From positions 25,804,189-25,868,188 of the forward strand of contig NC_054534.1 in the NCBI RefSeq assembly GCF_017654505.1: a stretch of 64,000 nucleotides of DNA. Reading direction: 5' to 3'. The DNA comes from Polyodon spathula (Eukaryota > Chordata > Actinopteri > Acipenseriformes > Polyodontidae). The notes below the pieces were generated by a model, which was not told the origin of the DNA, did not search any database, and saw nothing but the letters and a program-made list of their open reading frames with translations. Below are positions 11,981 to 25,803 of this stretch, piece after piece (the stretch's first letter is position 1; each line of letters begins with the position of its first letter). Position numbers and translations under genes: made by a program.

Positions 11981-13601
11981 TAGCTGTGTTGAATATCCAA
12001 GGACTGTTTTCAATAGATTGCATATTGAATACATTGCTACAAAACAAAACTATAATGAAAATGTTTCTTAAAAACACTAAAACTTTTTTTTTTTTTTTTT
12101 GTAATTATAGATCTGTAACTTGCTTTTCAGTTTCATTTATTTTATTTCTGATTGGCTAGCTGTTTTAGTGTTCAGACAGGATGAATTATAAGTGTAGCTG
12201 CTGTTGGGGACGTGACTGACAATATTCATTCATGGTTGAGAAGCTACATGAAAAATGCAGTCTGACAATAATGGATGTGTTCTCTTTGTCTAGAAATACC
12301 AAGTCAGAACATTCATTTTCTTCTGTTAGTCACTATAACTCAGAATGCTTCAAACATAATTAAATACTGTGTTTGTGAAATATTTAATTGCCTCTGAAAC
12401 CCAGAACATAAAATTAAACTAATAAATAATTCCTTGGTATCTGTCCAAGAAGCTAACTTGAGCTATTGGGCACAAACCGCTTCCCTTCTGCTTGCCACTA
12501 TGTGAATAGATATTGTGTGCTGCTGGTTGCATCAGTAGGTTTAAATAAATGAGACCTCCAAGCCTAGGAAATAGGAAATACATTTAAAAAAGAGGATTTG
12601 ACTATTTCCACTTGGGGTATTTGTTGTACTAATATTTTACGAAACACATACATTTTCACAGCAGCTAACAGCCTTCTTCAATGCTGGTAAAAACAGTTTT
12701 TAAAACATTATGGGGCACTACAGCTTTAAGGTATTCAGGCAAGTGTTAGAAAAACTCACTGCTCTACACATCATCACACAGTATAGAAGTCTTTGCTGGC
12801 CTTGTTTTTTTTTTAAGTGCAATATTGTTAGAATTTAACTGACGAAAGCTAAGCAAATATTAATTTACCAGTACCAGTGCTTTTGGTGTTAATTTGCTAA
12901 CAAACGAAATACAGATAAAACAGTCCATAGAATATTTGCTTTAAAGCTGGTATGACTTGTTAATGGGGTTGTTTTGCAGTTGCATGTGTCCCTGTAGTGT
13001 AAAAGATCAGTTGTGAGTGCAGTACCTAAGTTGTGAGCAGCGTTTATAGACAACTTTACATAACTTGTTTAAAGGTACCAATGTATAGACTTTTACCATA
13101 GCAGAAAATCCTGTTAAAAGTTGAATGTAAGGTATTCATGCATAGTGTTTCTTCGTTATGTTTATAAATGGTGGTTCTGATTTTAGGGTTAAACCCAATA
13201 AAGCCTGATTTCTACCCCCGTGAATTGAAAGTGTCAAAAAACATTCTTGCCAATCTGACAGATTCTAAATTAATATTGTGTGTAATTACTGCCTCTTTAG
13301 AAAATTCTGCATTTAATCCGAAATGATACAAAAATGAAACCTGACAATGAGAACCTTTTTAACATTAATGATATGTATTTATCACAAACTTCATATTATA
13401 TAATAGGGAAGAACAGCTATTTTGTTAAGTACAGTATTTCAACACATGCATGTATTTATGCCACTTTCACTTATTTTATTTATTTTTAGGCTGCTCAGGG
13501 AAGAACAAATAAAAATCATTCTTCCAACAAGAACAGGACTTCATTGGTTTCTCTGAGGAGTCTTTATTTATTTACGTCAAAATAAAACATACATACTATA
13601 C
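11981..13601. other. Unique intronic sequence
   Basis: Only short homopolymers, such as poly-T at 12085-12100. No ORF or repeat family recognised. Confidence 0.35.
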
Positions 13602-14273
13602 TGTGGCAAAGTGGTTTGTAGTGCACAAGTGCAGTGGTGCTCAGGAATGATAGACACAAGACAAAGTAGCTCTTTATTTGCTGACAAATAATAATACCTG
13701 GCTCTACACAACAATGTGTATCACTCAGGCAAACTACAAGGTTCAATCCCAAAATAATAATACACCAAACAAGACACACACAAACACAACATGGTCACAA
13801 GTCCAGAGTGAGTGCTCTTAGTGAAAGTGGTGATTTGCAGGTTTATTCGTGTACCATGGTGAAATGTAGTCCGGGTTTAATTGCTGGCGGTTTAGCTACA
13901 GCTCCTGGAGGTTAGCCTTCTATAATGACAAGCAGACAGTTAGAAACAAACAAAATACTTAACACTCACGATACTCTTATCAGAGTCTGTTTCCTTCTCG
14001 GTCATTCTCATAACCACGTCAACGGAACAGATTACATTGTCACATCCCCAATTATACCTATAGTCCTCCAATCCACGACTGACACATCGCATACCGCTTT
14101 AGGGCAATGACTTTGGGTATTGTGACTCCACCCCCTTCCTGGATGGCTGTCTTCCGACTGACCCTGGGAATGAACTGCCAGACCAACCAGCATGAGGCTC
14201 TCTCTTCCTGTTATACAGCGTCCTCAAAGATCAGGAGGGAGATTGTTGACTAGGATTCATTTGTTCTCTGTAC
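13602..14273 (-). mobile_element. Solo LTR, diverged member of family B
   Basis: It starts TGTGGCAAAGTGG, the same terminus as the copy at 56667. An inverted polyadenylation signal follows (TTTATT at 13674-13679), and a region near 14050 corresponds to the TATA box (complement reads GGTATAATT). The far end, near TCTCTGTAC, has decayed, so no target duplication can be shown. The frames at 13564-13779 and 13925-14110 lie mostly inside it. Confidence 0.65.
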
Positions 14274-16987
14274 TTAAATTAGTCACTGATAAATTTGAAT
14301 AACCATATTAAACCATGTTGTGTTTCTAAAAGTTGGCTTTGCTCATATACAGTAAATGAAATTAACAGCAAATGGGAGCAAACATGAAGTTCCTTCAAAG
14401 TTAAGCATAGTCACAAATCCATCTCCCCACCAGCAGCTGCAGAACACCTTCTGCTGAAACAGTTTACATGTGTAATCTCCAAATCTGAACTATTCTGGTG
14501 TCACTAAACTGAAACCAATGAACCTAGTACCGAGTGGATTTACAATAGTACCATAATATTTCATACATAATACATACCTTTTAAAAAAATCATGTGTTAT
14601 GATATGTTAGACAGTACGCAGAATTAAATACAGTAGTAAACAAAAGCATGCGCTTATTTAATCTACACAAGTTATTGCTTCCTAAATAATTAGGTATTTT
14701 ATACACAGGAGCATGTTATATAAAAGTATGACTTATATTCTTAATATTATGGTTCTGGTAACTAACTGTCTGTTATCCATAATTTGCACAAATAACTAAG
14801 TAAAGGTAAAATTAATCCTAACCAGAACAGAGCCTGATTCTATTGTGTAGACCTCACTTCCACTTCCTCAGCAACTTCAAATAAATAATTGAGAACCTCT
14901 GTGGAATAAAGAGCTGGACAGATGTCATGATCAAAGGGCAAGCCAAACGAGAAACAGCGGTGCTCTTTTATTATTAATATCATCTCTTAAACTGTCCTCA
15001 CTTCACTGAATCATAAAACTTTGTTTACTATTTTGAAAGTAAAGTGCAGAACAAAGCACATTTCATGAATGAAAAGTTGCTTTATATAACAACCGCATGA
15101 CACAGGTATGCAAGGAATGAGTGCAGTGAGTCATCTCTATGGAAAGGTGAAGAAATCACAACATGATGCACACACAATACTTCCATAGGATGGAAGGGCT
15201 TTTACCAAGTGTGTGAAGGAACCTGGATTCTGTGTGAAAACATTGTCTCCTCTTAGCCTTTTCCCGCATCCTAATAATTCTGATGTGGTATAAAAATAAC
15301 ATTTATCCAGCATCTAATTGCATACAGTTAGAGTTAGGATTGCACTGCAATAGGAGATTGAAGAAGAAGAAAAAAAAAAAGTTTAGCAGGAATCTGCTTT
15401 AGTTATTTTTTTCTAATTGTTTTTATTCTGGTGTCATCTACTTGTACTTTTTGACTCCAAATTGTTATTAGCTTGGTTTGATTCAGGAAGGAAAAAGGTC
15501 CCCGGTATAGGTGCCAAAAATGAAATAAATCCCTCGACATTTATTTTAGGGGTTTATAAGTACTCTTGAGTTGTTTCGTATAAGTTTATGAATTGCATTT
15601 GCTGTAATTGTAATAATAACTGGCCCCAGTGGGTTAATATATTTTGATTGCCATTTTAAATTGTGTAGTGAACTGTGTATGGCTTGGAGTTTGGCACGGG
15701 AAGATCAAACTCCTTAAAACCAGGATTACACTTGGTTTGATAAATCTGTTTCCCTGTAACATCTGGGAACAAGACAAATGTCTGCAGTGAGGGTTGCTGT
15801 GAGCAACCCATTCACACCACGCAGGGGCTCATTAGATATTCACCCATCCTCATTTGTGGAATAACTACAGTAAACCTTGAACATGCACAGCATATCCGCT
15901 ATATATTCCAGCGATGATATTTAAATATGTAAGGTCGGGAAGGCATTTTAGTAGTCCAGTTTCATTGTATTCTTTTAGGTATAAGAACGTTTGCCAGTGA
16001 CACTTATTTTGTTCAATTCATTATTATTAGTTTATTTGGTGGACACCAAATAGCCTATCGGTGGAATTCTTGAAAATCTTTGTGCACGAACCACGGGGCT
16101 TCATCTCTCCAAGGACGCACTTGACAAGAGTGCAGCTATTTCAATTTCAGCTGTGCGTCAGAAAAGTTCTCTAATTAAGGTTGAAGTCACAGTTGCTCCA
16201 TATGGCTGGGTAAGGTAGCTTTGACAAGGTATGAAAAATGGAATTAGTAATTGTTATTCTTATCAGATCCAGACAGTTAGTCCTTTCAGAGACAACACAG
16301 GCATTATACCGACTCAGTCATTCAGGGCTCTCATAAGAGCAGATAGGACATGCCATTAGCAAGGGCTAGCAGTTAACTTTTTAAGGTAGTGGTGAGGATT
16401 TGCAACCTACCTGGAAAGTAGGTAACAAAATGGTCTTATTCGGTAGAGATTTATTTGACTAATACTTATATATATATAAAAATTTAAAAAATAAACACCT
16501 ACCTCCTGTTTTAAATAGATTGAATATCCCAAACTATCGCTTAGTAGGCCTATATTTAAATCAGAAAGTGATTGAAACCACCCTGTGCTCAATTTAGTAA
16601 TGGAAGAAATGCAATTCCTTGTCAAAATATATTTTGTTTTATCCTTAAGTTCTACAAGAATGCAACCATAGTTGTCTTCTAAGCATTTGATATGCCATCA
16701 GTACAGTTAACTAGGCTATGTTTCATTGGTGCACATTAAGTGGTATCTGTCTTCAGCTGTTGATTGTGATATCGGTAACTAACAAATCATACACACCTAT
16801 AAAGCGATAAAAATAAAAAAAAGTAACATGCGCTACATTATTGTTGATGAATTATAAGGTTACCCCTTACAACCACAACCAAGCTGTTTTGAATATTAAA
16901 GCTAATTCCACCATGGTACCCCTACATTTAAAAGATTCATGTAACGTGTTGCACTATCTAGTTTGTTCATAAATATGTGTGCTCCCA
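14274..16987. other. Unique intronic sequence
   Basis: AT-rich sequence with an AG-rich run near 15360-15380. The only open frame (16407-16625, -) spans a TA-rich patch. No gene or repeat recognised. Confidence 0.35.
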
Positions 16988-17175
16988 AGGGTTCCCACTT
17001 CTGATTTACAAAAAAACGGGACACCAGAGTCATTTTGTACAATAACTAACTAAATAAATAAATAAATCATATACTTTGATGACATAGTGTCCCAGGAAGT
17101 CTTACAGATTTCCCAGGACAGCTGCCTCAAAAAGAGAACAACCCAGGCATAACCAGAAAAGGTGGCAAACCTATA
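16988..17175. mobile_element. Small hAT-like MITE
   Basis: The ends are imperfect inverted repeats: AGGGTTCCCACTTCT on the left, and the complement of GGTGGCAAACCTAT on the right. Both flanks carry GTGCTCCCA (16979-16987 and 17176-17184), a perfect 9-bp match that contains a possible 8-bp hAT target duplication. The AGGGTTNCCA terminus fits the hAT superfamily. It is about 190 bp with no coding capacity, so it is non-autonomous. Confidence 0.65.
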
Positions 17176-18323
17176 GTGCTCCCACCCTACCTTTTCACTG
17201 CATTTTTAGTACAAGTATGAACAAATTAACTAAGAAGTAACAGAATAAGAGATATCAACCAAGATTAAAAAACAAAACAAAACAAAAAAATACAAGCTGG
17301 GTTTGTTTTATTAAACAGTGGCATTAGTTAGCTATGTGTGTAAGTTATAGTTTGACGATGCAATATATATAGTACACGTTTCACTAGTTAAACTAGAGAA
17401 GTACACAAGGTAGTGATAATCTATTATAAAAAGAAAAGAGACAGATAAATTAATGCACCTCAAGATTGTATTTTGTCTATTATTCATACCGATAAAACAA
17501 GGAAGCTGTTACTTGTATCATGGTAACGTTGCAGCTGTTTGCGGCTGCTTTTTTTTTTTTTTTTTTATGTAGTCAGAATTTTGATAAAGTAATAATTATC
17601 TACCTATTATGTGTTCATTTTTAGCATGGGTAAAACCAGGGTTAACATTTCAATAAAACCGGAGCTGACATTCTCCGTGACAGATTAAATTAGGGTTTTA
17701 AATGCTGAATAAACTTAATATCCTGTTAGGTCATTGCCTGTTATCTCACAATGTTTTTACAGTTTAATTTTACTTTTATTTTGCTTCAAGTGACCTTTGT
17801 AAAATGGACCTCTATATGCTGTTGCAAAAAAAAACTGTTTAAAAAATAAATCATAAGGCATGCCACACTACAGTTAGAAGTAAATAGAACATTAACAGTG
17901 AAGCTACAGTGTGTTGTCACATTGCTTACCTGTCTATTAAATTATGTGTATATTGTTTGAAGGTAGACATTGTAGTGCTTGTACAATGCTTCAAACATGT
18001 CTTCGTGAAATTGCTGTGGAATAGTTCTTGGACTTTCTTTTCACCATAAAGTGTGAACATGTTGGGTTTGCCTGTTGCATTAAAGAAATCCAATCTTTTT
18101 TCCACCTTTAGTAACTAACTTTCAGAAATTGCAGCTGGAGACCATGAGCAGCCCTGAAGCTTATTTTTTAATAGCACACTACTGCTATTGTCTTTCCTTG
18201 CCATCATATGGTTTCAAATTGGTTAATGTGGTTCTATAAAAAAAACACCATTGAAACTAATATTGCATCGCATTGTTATAGAGTGTAAGTTGTATTGTGG
18301 AACAACTGAGCTGAAAAGGGTGG
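17176..18323. other. Unique intronic sequence
   Basis: A poly-T run lies at 17549-17566. Nothing else recognised. Confidence 0.35.
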
Positions 18324-18778
18324 TGTGGCAGAGCAGAGCTCTGCCCTTTATAAATTGGCAGTTATGGGGTTAAATTCCCCTACCTGCCTGGGTTTATTGT
18401 GTTCAGGTGGCTGGGGTTGATTAGAGTAATTCACGATCAATCAGCACCCAGCCACCTGACATCAAAGGAGGCCTCAGCTTCCCATTAGACCGAGGAGTGA
18501 GCTGAGGAAGCAAGCTGGTTTTGTGCTTGCTGTTTTGTGGTTTTTTGTGGGTTTTTTTATTTTTATTTTTTTTTTTAAATGTTCTCATCCAGTAAAGGAA
18601 CTGCCCAGCCTGGAAACCTTTATTTTTGTAAGTCTTGTTTTGTGTTTTTCTATTTGTGTTTAAATCCCTTTGTTTTGGCCCTTGTGCCCTTTTATTTTGT
18701 GTTTATTTGTAATAAAAGTATTATTTTTTTGAACTGCAGTCTGTCTCTGGGCCTCTATCCACTCGCCAGCCTGTCACA
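18324..18778 (+). mobile_element. Solo LTR, family A, with perfect 5-bp target duplication
   Basis: The 455-bp unit begins TGTGGCAGAGCAGAG and ends CCAGCCTGTCACA. GGTGG flanks both sides (18319-18323 and 18779-18783), a perfect 5-bp target duplication. AATAAA at 18711-18716 gives the + orientation, and the final CACTCGCCAGCCTGTCACA corresponds to the U5 end of the copy at 8917. The TATA region seen in that copy (ATATAAAAGG) has decayed here to ACATCAAAGG. A T-rich insertion near 18537-18575 explains its greater length. The frame at 18579-18788 is inside it. Confidence 0.88.
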
Positions 18779-21700
18779 GGTGGGCTAAAGAAGTAAAGAT
18801 GAATCTGTTGGCTTCCAATTCCATATTTCCAGACATAGTTGCCTGCTTTGTTGTTTGAAGCCAAAGAAATACTGGAGTCTATTTTACTGAGATCTAAATA
18901 ATAATAAATAGAGCCCTTGTTCACCAAGATTATGACAAGTAAACATCAAACAGTGCATGGGAGTCTTATTTAATGTAAACATGTTATGTAAACCAGGTAG
19001 GCCCCTATTGTAATGATCTTAATAATGGCAGTATTTAGATCAGCCACCATTCAGACAGGCGCTTGAACGAAACCCCAACTAGCTGGACCACATGTCCATT
19101 AATAGTCGACCCACCCTCCCCTAAAAAGATCCATTCCAAACATATCTTCACAGCAATACTTACTGTGATACACAGGCACCAAAGACTGGTTTTAGAACCT
19201 CAGTTCTGAGTGCACCAATGGACTACCCAGTGTGCTTTATCAAAATCATGGAAGAAACAATAAATATAAACCAGAATTCACTATGAAGCTCTGGCATTCT
19301 CGAAACTTTAGAAGAATCATCCAGTTATGACATTGCCAATATATTTAGTACAACCTGCTGTTTTGGCCAGGTAAGTCGTTTCATTGCAGTGTGCTTGGAA
19401 AAACCTTTGGACATAAAAACTATTTCTATGCAAGCAAACATGCATACACACACACACACACAGACACACATATGTATTGTATCAATGTGACAGATTGTTA
19501 AAATGTAAACAGTTTGATGTAAGGAATTGATTATTCCAGTGAATTAAAATATCTCCTTCAAGTTTAAGGTCATTACCAACCAAACTGAGTTTTTCCAGCA
19601 TGAGGATTATCTGTACATTTTAGAATATGATGGTTTTATTGTAGGTTATAGGATTGTAGTCATGATTGGGAAATGCTGAGGATTTAGTATTCAGCTGCAG
19701 TTTGAAGCTGTATGTACTTTATCTAGTCTGATCTCATGTTATGCTGATACTTTATCAAAGTAGCTACTCTGTGGTTTCTATTACATTAGTGCTTCCTTAT
19801 GTAGTGGGGAGATTTACTCTATTCTACCCCTGCTATGAGCTACCATGCTTCAATATAGCAATGGACATTTTATCAATAGCCAGAATAGTTTGGTTTCAAT
19901 TAATAACAACCCAATCCTTAACTTAAAAAGATGATAGGAACATTTTCAGAAGACTAATAATTTAAAGGCAGGGGGTGGTAATCACTGCTGTGCGAAGAAC
20001 AAGGCAAGGTTGTGTTGCTACAAGGTTTTACTGCCCTCTTTGCTGCCTGCGCTAGAACGGTCATCTCAAAAAGCATTGAACTGTGGTAGGCCATTAGAGT
20101 CAGCTTATCCCTGGTGGCCTTATCAAGCCTTTTTATTAAAAATAATGGAAGCAGTAATGCATGAGTGAGTGTGGGGAGAAAATAGAGGGAATGGGAAAAC
20201 TTGGATTTCTATATAATCAATGATGAAAAATGAAAGGTTAGTGGTAGTGTGTCTTAGGAACGAGTTGAAACTGCTATAGAATTAAATAGAAGCTGGGGAG
20301 AATAGTGGTCACAGTTCAATGTCTGGATTATGGTCACTCTTTTAGAGTTTGGATGCTGTTACTGCTTATAGATTTGTCCTCTGATCCCGCATCTCAAGGG
20401 AAGAAGGAAACCACCACTCTCTGAAAGAGGAACTGATCTGACAAGGCCATTGATCGATCAATGGGAGAAACAAGGGCTCATGATCCCTTACCCGACTTTC
20501 AGCCAAGGCTTATAATCAGGGCCAAGATAAACCAAATAGGCTGGTGGTTTTCAGCACTCTGGACTCTAGAAAAAAAACTGTTGCAATAATTTAAGTATAA
20601 AACAATGCATGTTTAAAACAGATATTTAGTTTCTAATCGAAACAAAAACCTGGACTGTTGGGTGTACTTGAAGACCAGGGTTGAAAACTTTTGGCAACTT
20701 GATCTTGCAAGACCATGCAAGCAGGAAACTATATAACTTTACAGAACTTAAGTATATACAGATACTTAAAACACAGTCGCTAAACAGTGTAAATAATTAA
20801 TTTTCATCAAAGATAAGCTTTGATGTAAACAGGAAAACTAGAGGCTTTTGAAAAATGAACACATATTTAATAGTAAAGGACAGATATGAATTTGCTTGTT
20901 CACATATTTGTGTTTTGGTTTATTGGTTTAAACTTGAACTTTATATATATATATAAAAAAAATTATATAGAATTTTTAATTTTATTTTTCACAAATTTTG
21001 TTTTATTTTTCACAAATTTCATTTTATTAGATACACATTAATGAAACAACAGACCCAAAGATCTTTTAGCAGAAGAATATTAGCAGGTCAGAAATCTAAA
21101 CCTACAAGCTGTAGTCTTTGTACCTACTCTATTCTTATTCAATAATCTCCAATGCATTAGAATTTTTAATTGAATTTTAGTTTTTTTTTTTGTCTTGTGG
21201 GTTGCCATTGCTTGATACCTGGTTGAAGAGTTTCCGTATCGTCTGTATTGTGCTGATGTAGAATGATAAATTATTATTGACAGACCGTTAATTCATCCAT
21301 CCCCGTTTGTGGTATGGGAAGTGTTAGGATTTCACTTGTTCTATTTTATCAAGTTTTCCGAGTTAGGAGTTTGAGTCGACTCCTTCAATGTGTGTTCATC
21401 CATTGTGATTCACATTTAACCCCAGTTGCAGATGATCATTTGCGCCCAATGGATGAACTGGATCACATTGTCCTGCTGAACATTTTACACCCATATCAAA
21501 AATAATTCCAGCAGGAGTACAACAAGGTACCATTATATGCATTAAGGTTTATTAGCTGCCAGTAAACTCGAATCAATGTAATTATTTCTCACACATAAAT
21601 TGTCTCTGGAGAGTGACTTTGAATACTTTTTTTTTTGGATCTCCATGAAAAATAAAGTCTTAATAAAAAGGAGAAAAAAATCTAATCATCCACTTCATTT

Positions 21701-24459
21701 AATTTAATTAAAATTGACTGCCTATGAAATGTAATTACATCCTTAAGAACAATTACATGAAGCCTCTCAGGGCTCAACTTGAAGCAACACATCGTTCATA
21801 TTCTTATTTTAGTGTGGGTAATATAGACTAGGTTTCCTCACACGCTGTCGTTTTGCTTTTTGATTAGATTGGGTTTAGCGTTTTAATTCACCCGAAGAAA
21901 TCGCAGTAAAATTAGTTCTCACATTCCTAGCTCGGAAGGTTTGAAGATTTTGCACCAAGTTCTCCAGATTAATATAGATGACATACTCAACAGCACTTTT
22001 TATTACTGGCATCTGCCAAATCCCTCATTTCAACATTTTTCAAACAAGACCAATCCTGATCACTTTAGTTATAATAAATATAATTCTGTATGCTGATACA
22101 TTTGCTTCCTGCAGCTGTTGTTTGCCAAAAACAGAATTACTAAATGTAATTTATGTGCAGAATTCAAACCAATTATCAGATTTGCATCTTCAGTGTTCTT
22201 TAAATGAATCTGTCTCCTTAAGTGAACAAAGCATCCTATTTACTCAGGTGGCAGCCTCGTATAATTTGCATGGTAAATGTTGTGTAAAGACTACAGTACA
22301 GTATATTATTCCATTAAGTTTACATTCATGTGTCAATTTCTGTAACTCATATTAAATTCATTCAACGCTCCATATTATGTTAAGACTGTTTATTCTGTGA
22401 GTGTTTCACTAGCATGCAATATTTCAGTCCTGATGCTTTTGGTCTCAGTGTTAACTAGTGTAAGTTGAATCACAGTTTTTGGTTTGAAGCAGCCGTGAGT
22501 TATTTGCCATTTTAACACTAGTTAAAATATTCATCTAGGAAGATGACCAATTACAAAAAATAAAATAAAAATAACAGTAAAGTAAATCTTGATGGTATAG
22601 TGTTGTGTGCAGCTGATTGACTTTAGCTGATTGACTTAATCACACCTGACTGTAATTCAGAACATCCACGGTAATTGGTTTTCAGTTTAACACATTCCTG
22701 TCCTTTGGTGAAAGATGGAGAAAACGTCACATAGCTCAGGTGAAATAACCGACAGTAGGATGTACTGTGCAAGTATAGCAGACTCTCTAAAAGCAAGGCT
22801 GTGAAGCCAGCCAACTACAGTATGGTAATGACAATTCTGTACCATGTAACTTTCTACTATGGTTGTAAATAGGTATTTGTCTTAACTCGTAACTTGTGAA
22901 TAGAGCCCATTGGTACAGTACTGTACAATTAGGCATTTCTACAGTATATAAGTTGCTTCTTTGTGATTCCTAGGCTGCACTAGTGAACGATGCAGTATAA
23001 TTTAATTAGTTACAGTACATCTTTTCCATTTTTTTTTGTTTTTTGTTTTATAAATATGTTGTAGAGGTTGTATTTTGTTTTACTTCTGAGAAGAAAATGT
23101 GATTTTGAAACCTGTTTGTTTTAGTGCTGGGATATTAGGGTCTCCACCTTTTCCACAGACCAAACCCGGACATATTTCTCAGTCAGTCTAAGTCTATCAA
23201 AATTGCAGTATTTTGTAATACAGTGTAACACAATACCCACCAGATCTCAATACAATCAATAATCATGCAGCATACACAGTAGTGTGCTGTTGATATTTCT
23301 AGCAATCAAACTTGCAAGCCAGAAAAAAGCAGCTATATCACGATACGCTGGAGGCTAATCTTACCTGAGACAAGTAGCGGCGGTTCATCGACACCACTAC
23401 GCCCGTTGGCAATCAATTAGTTACGTTGAAGACTGATCCCTACTAGGGTAGACGTGTTTTTTTTTTTTTTTTTAAACAAATAACTTTTCTAGTCAGTCAC
23501 TAGGTTTCTGAGCCTGAGAAGACTGTTTGTGACAGTCAGAATTATTTTACAGCCACTGTGTCATGGCAAATGTTGCCCCACCCCGATAATAAATATTAAC
23601 ACAAGTTATTAATAGATGTTAAAAATACGGCACTATCGTTGTGTGTTGGTAAAAAGAGACAAAATGAGTCAAAATGTATTCAGATTTGGTTAGGGTTTTT
23701 CAATGTTACTAATGGCTACCGCTAAATATGCAAGGCATATTATACATAGATGCATGCATATATATGGTTATATACGGTTTAATTACCAATATATAGACTA
23801 TCGTAAGTAAACCATATTTTACTGTAAAGGTTATATATTTAATCACACGCAGACCAATGTAATGTAAAGCATTGTTAAAATGCTGGGGGCACAGTATAAT
23901 GTACAGATCAGTACTAAACATTAAATTTCTAATAAGACAGTGGAAATCCTTTAAGCAACTAACGTACCGTATAACAGGAACTTTTGGTTGGTATTAAATT
24001 TGCGAATTTGCTACCGTGGTAGATTTTGACGGTCTTTGAATTGGCATTTATCACTTTCTCTTTCACAAAGAAATGCTAGTTAATAGACTAGCAAGCACTG
24101 GCAAAGTCAGCTTTTTTTATACTGTGCAGAACTAATTTATTTTAACATACTGTTTAGGGACTTAATAGTGGGTGTCTTAATATTAGGAGGCTACAGCGTA
24201 TCGACAGTAACAACCAAAAGTACATTTGACACATTCTTTCCCTTGTCCAGCGCACGCTTCTTAAACCTGTGCTGTATACATGCAGTCTGTCAGAGGGCGG
24301 GATCGCACACTGTGTGCCAAACTCTGATTGGTGGAAGTATTATTGGCGATCCAACCCAAACCACCAGTAAAGCCAAAATAAATTCCACTCTAAAATGTTC
24401 CGTTATATGGTATGTCAAAGAAGATATTAAAGGTAGGTTTGTGTTTCTTATCAGTTTCA
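18779..24459. other. Unique intronic sequence
   Basis: Contains a short (CA)n at 19446-19470, a TA patch near 20943-20955 and poly-T at 23458-23473. Frames at 21314-21505, 21978-22355 and 24168-24581 lack domains. No exon or RNA gene seen over 5.7 kb. Confidence 0.35.
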
Positions 24460-24546
24460 CCTTAAACCGGCGTCCGGGTTTGTTAATTCCTGCCACCCGG
24501 ACACAGATGCCAATTCCCGGACTATCCAGACAGGTGGCAACCCTAT
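24460..24546. mobile_element. hAT-like terminal fragment
   Basis: The complement of the right end reads ATAGGGTTGCCACCTGTC, followed by a GGAC/CCGG-rich segment. This kind of AGGGTTGCCA terminus is common in hAT-type non-autonomous elements. The other end was not found, so it is probably truncated. Confidence 0.45.
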
Positions 24547-24889
24547 GGCATATGGGGATACGACCTAGCACTTTCGATTAATTTTAAACTGTGAAGTCAT
24601 GCCTGTCCTTGCTTTATTTAGAACCCTGTTATTTTAGTTACCTAGTTTAGAGAGGCCCAGGGGCATGCTGATGGTGTCATTTGTTTATTTTTAAGTGAGT
24701 CTGTAATGTTTGAGCTTTTGTTTACTAGAGGAAAGTGATCTGCAACAAAGCAAGCATCGCACATAGTCTTTGAGAAGTGACGTTTTGCAACCATTCCCTT
24801 GATACACTGTTAATTGTTTAAACAACTAATACTGATACTTAGATAATAATCTGAAATTCATTTTTAAACTGTATTATACTGTATTATAT

Positions 24890-25395
24890 TGTAGTGTGCA
24901 CGGGGGAAGGCAGCAGCAGGGCTGGTAGGTGACGTAATCACATACGAAGACATAAGCCCGATATACACTCGCTATGCTTTAGTGTGAGAGGTCCCGGGTT
25001 CATGTCTGCCCTCCGCCTGTGTGTGGATTGCCTTGCCCTGCATGATGCGCCTGTGTGCATTAACCGAAATTGCTACATTGGTGTGAGTGTGGGATACAGG
25101 TATCCCGGCATGCACCCCTTGGACTGTAGCCTGGTGAGCAAGTCCGGGGCGGACTTGAGGCTAGCAGGGGAGAGTGTAGCGTGCACGGGGGAAGGCAGCA
25201 GCAGGGCTGGTCGATGACGTAATCACACACGAAGACATAAGCCAAATATACGCTCCTTGCAAAGGAGCCAGCTCTTTTGTACAGCGGTATCGACGCTATG
25301 CTTTAGTGCTAGAAGTGCCGGGTTCGCGCCTGCCCTCTGCCTGTGTGTCGATTGCCTCGCCCTATGTGATGCGCCTGCCTGTGGTAACTGAGATC
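24890..25395 (+). repeat. Tandem pair of tRNA-like units
   Basis: Two units share GTGCACGGGGGAAGGCAGCA, then TGACGTAATCACA, GACATAAGCC and a CG-rich end. Unit 1 starts at 24890 and unit 2 at 25175 (period 285 bp; the second is partial). Unit 2 holds a tRNA-like segment with an A-box-like GTACAGCGGTA near 25279 and a B-box-like GGTTCGCGCC at 25321-25330. Unit 1 keeps a weaker B box (GGTTCATGTC, 24997-25006) but lacks about 39 bases that include the A box. Both carry a CRE-like TGACGTAA. It could be a tRNA-derived SINE or a tandem fragment of a larger repeat. The frames at 24984-25245 lie inside it. Confidence 0.65.
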
Positions 25396-25670
25396 TCTAC
25401 AATATATTATATCTAAATCACTGTGCATAAATATTTAATTTGTTTTGCAGGTCTGTTTTTGCGGATTTATCAGCATTTGGGCGACACAGTATAGGTTACC
25501 TTCATTGTATATAAAAAATGTTATTTGGTATAATTTCATGATTATAGCAGCAGTTTTTAAGTATTCTTTAAATATTTAATCTAATAGTTAAAAAGTACAA
25601 TGTTGGACTGTCAGGCCTTGTATTCAAAAGTTACATGGACATTATGTACAAACAAATGGAATACCGTGTG
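25396..25670. other. Unique intronic sequence
   Basis: AT-rich spacer between the tRNA-like units and the compound microsatellite. Nothing recognised. Confidence 0.35.
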
Positions 25671-25694
25671 TCTTTGTGTGTGTGTATATGTGTT

Positions 25695-25761
<67 letters not shown>

Positions 25762-25762
25762 A

Positions 25763-25800
<38 letters not shown>
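25671..25800. repeat. Compound (TG)n-(AG)n microsatellite
   Basis: Imperfect then pure TG repeats (pure from about 25703 to 25759) are followed after TTTAAT by pure AG repeats (25765-25800). Three frames over this tract (25600-25858) are repeat translations and not genes. Confidence 0.95.

Positions 25801-25803
<3 letters not shown>

Noticed and set aside
21978..22355. 125-codon frame
   Set aside because: Low-complexity, hydrophobic translation of AT-rich intron; nothing matches a family I know.
24168..24581. 137-codon frame, longest outside repeats
   Set aside because: Its 3' part runs through a hAT-like terminal fragment, an antisense frame of similar length overlaps it, and no domain is recognisable.
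25671..25800. CRISPR-like or other array of regular repeats
   Set aside because: The regular repeats here are microsatellites without spacers, in a vertebrate genome.
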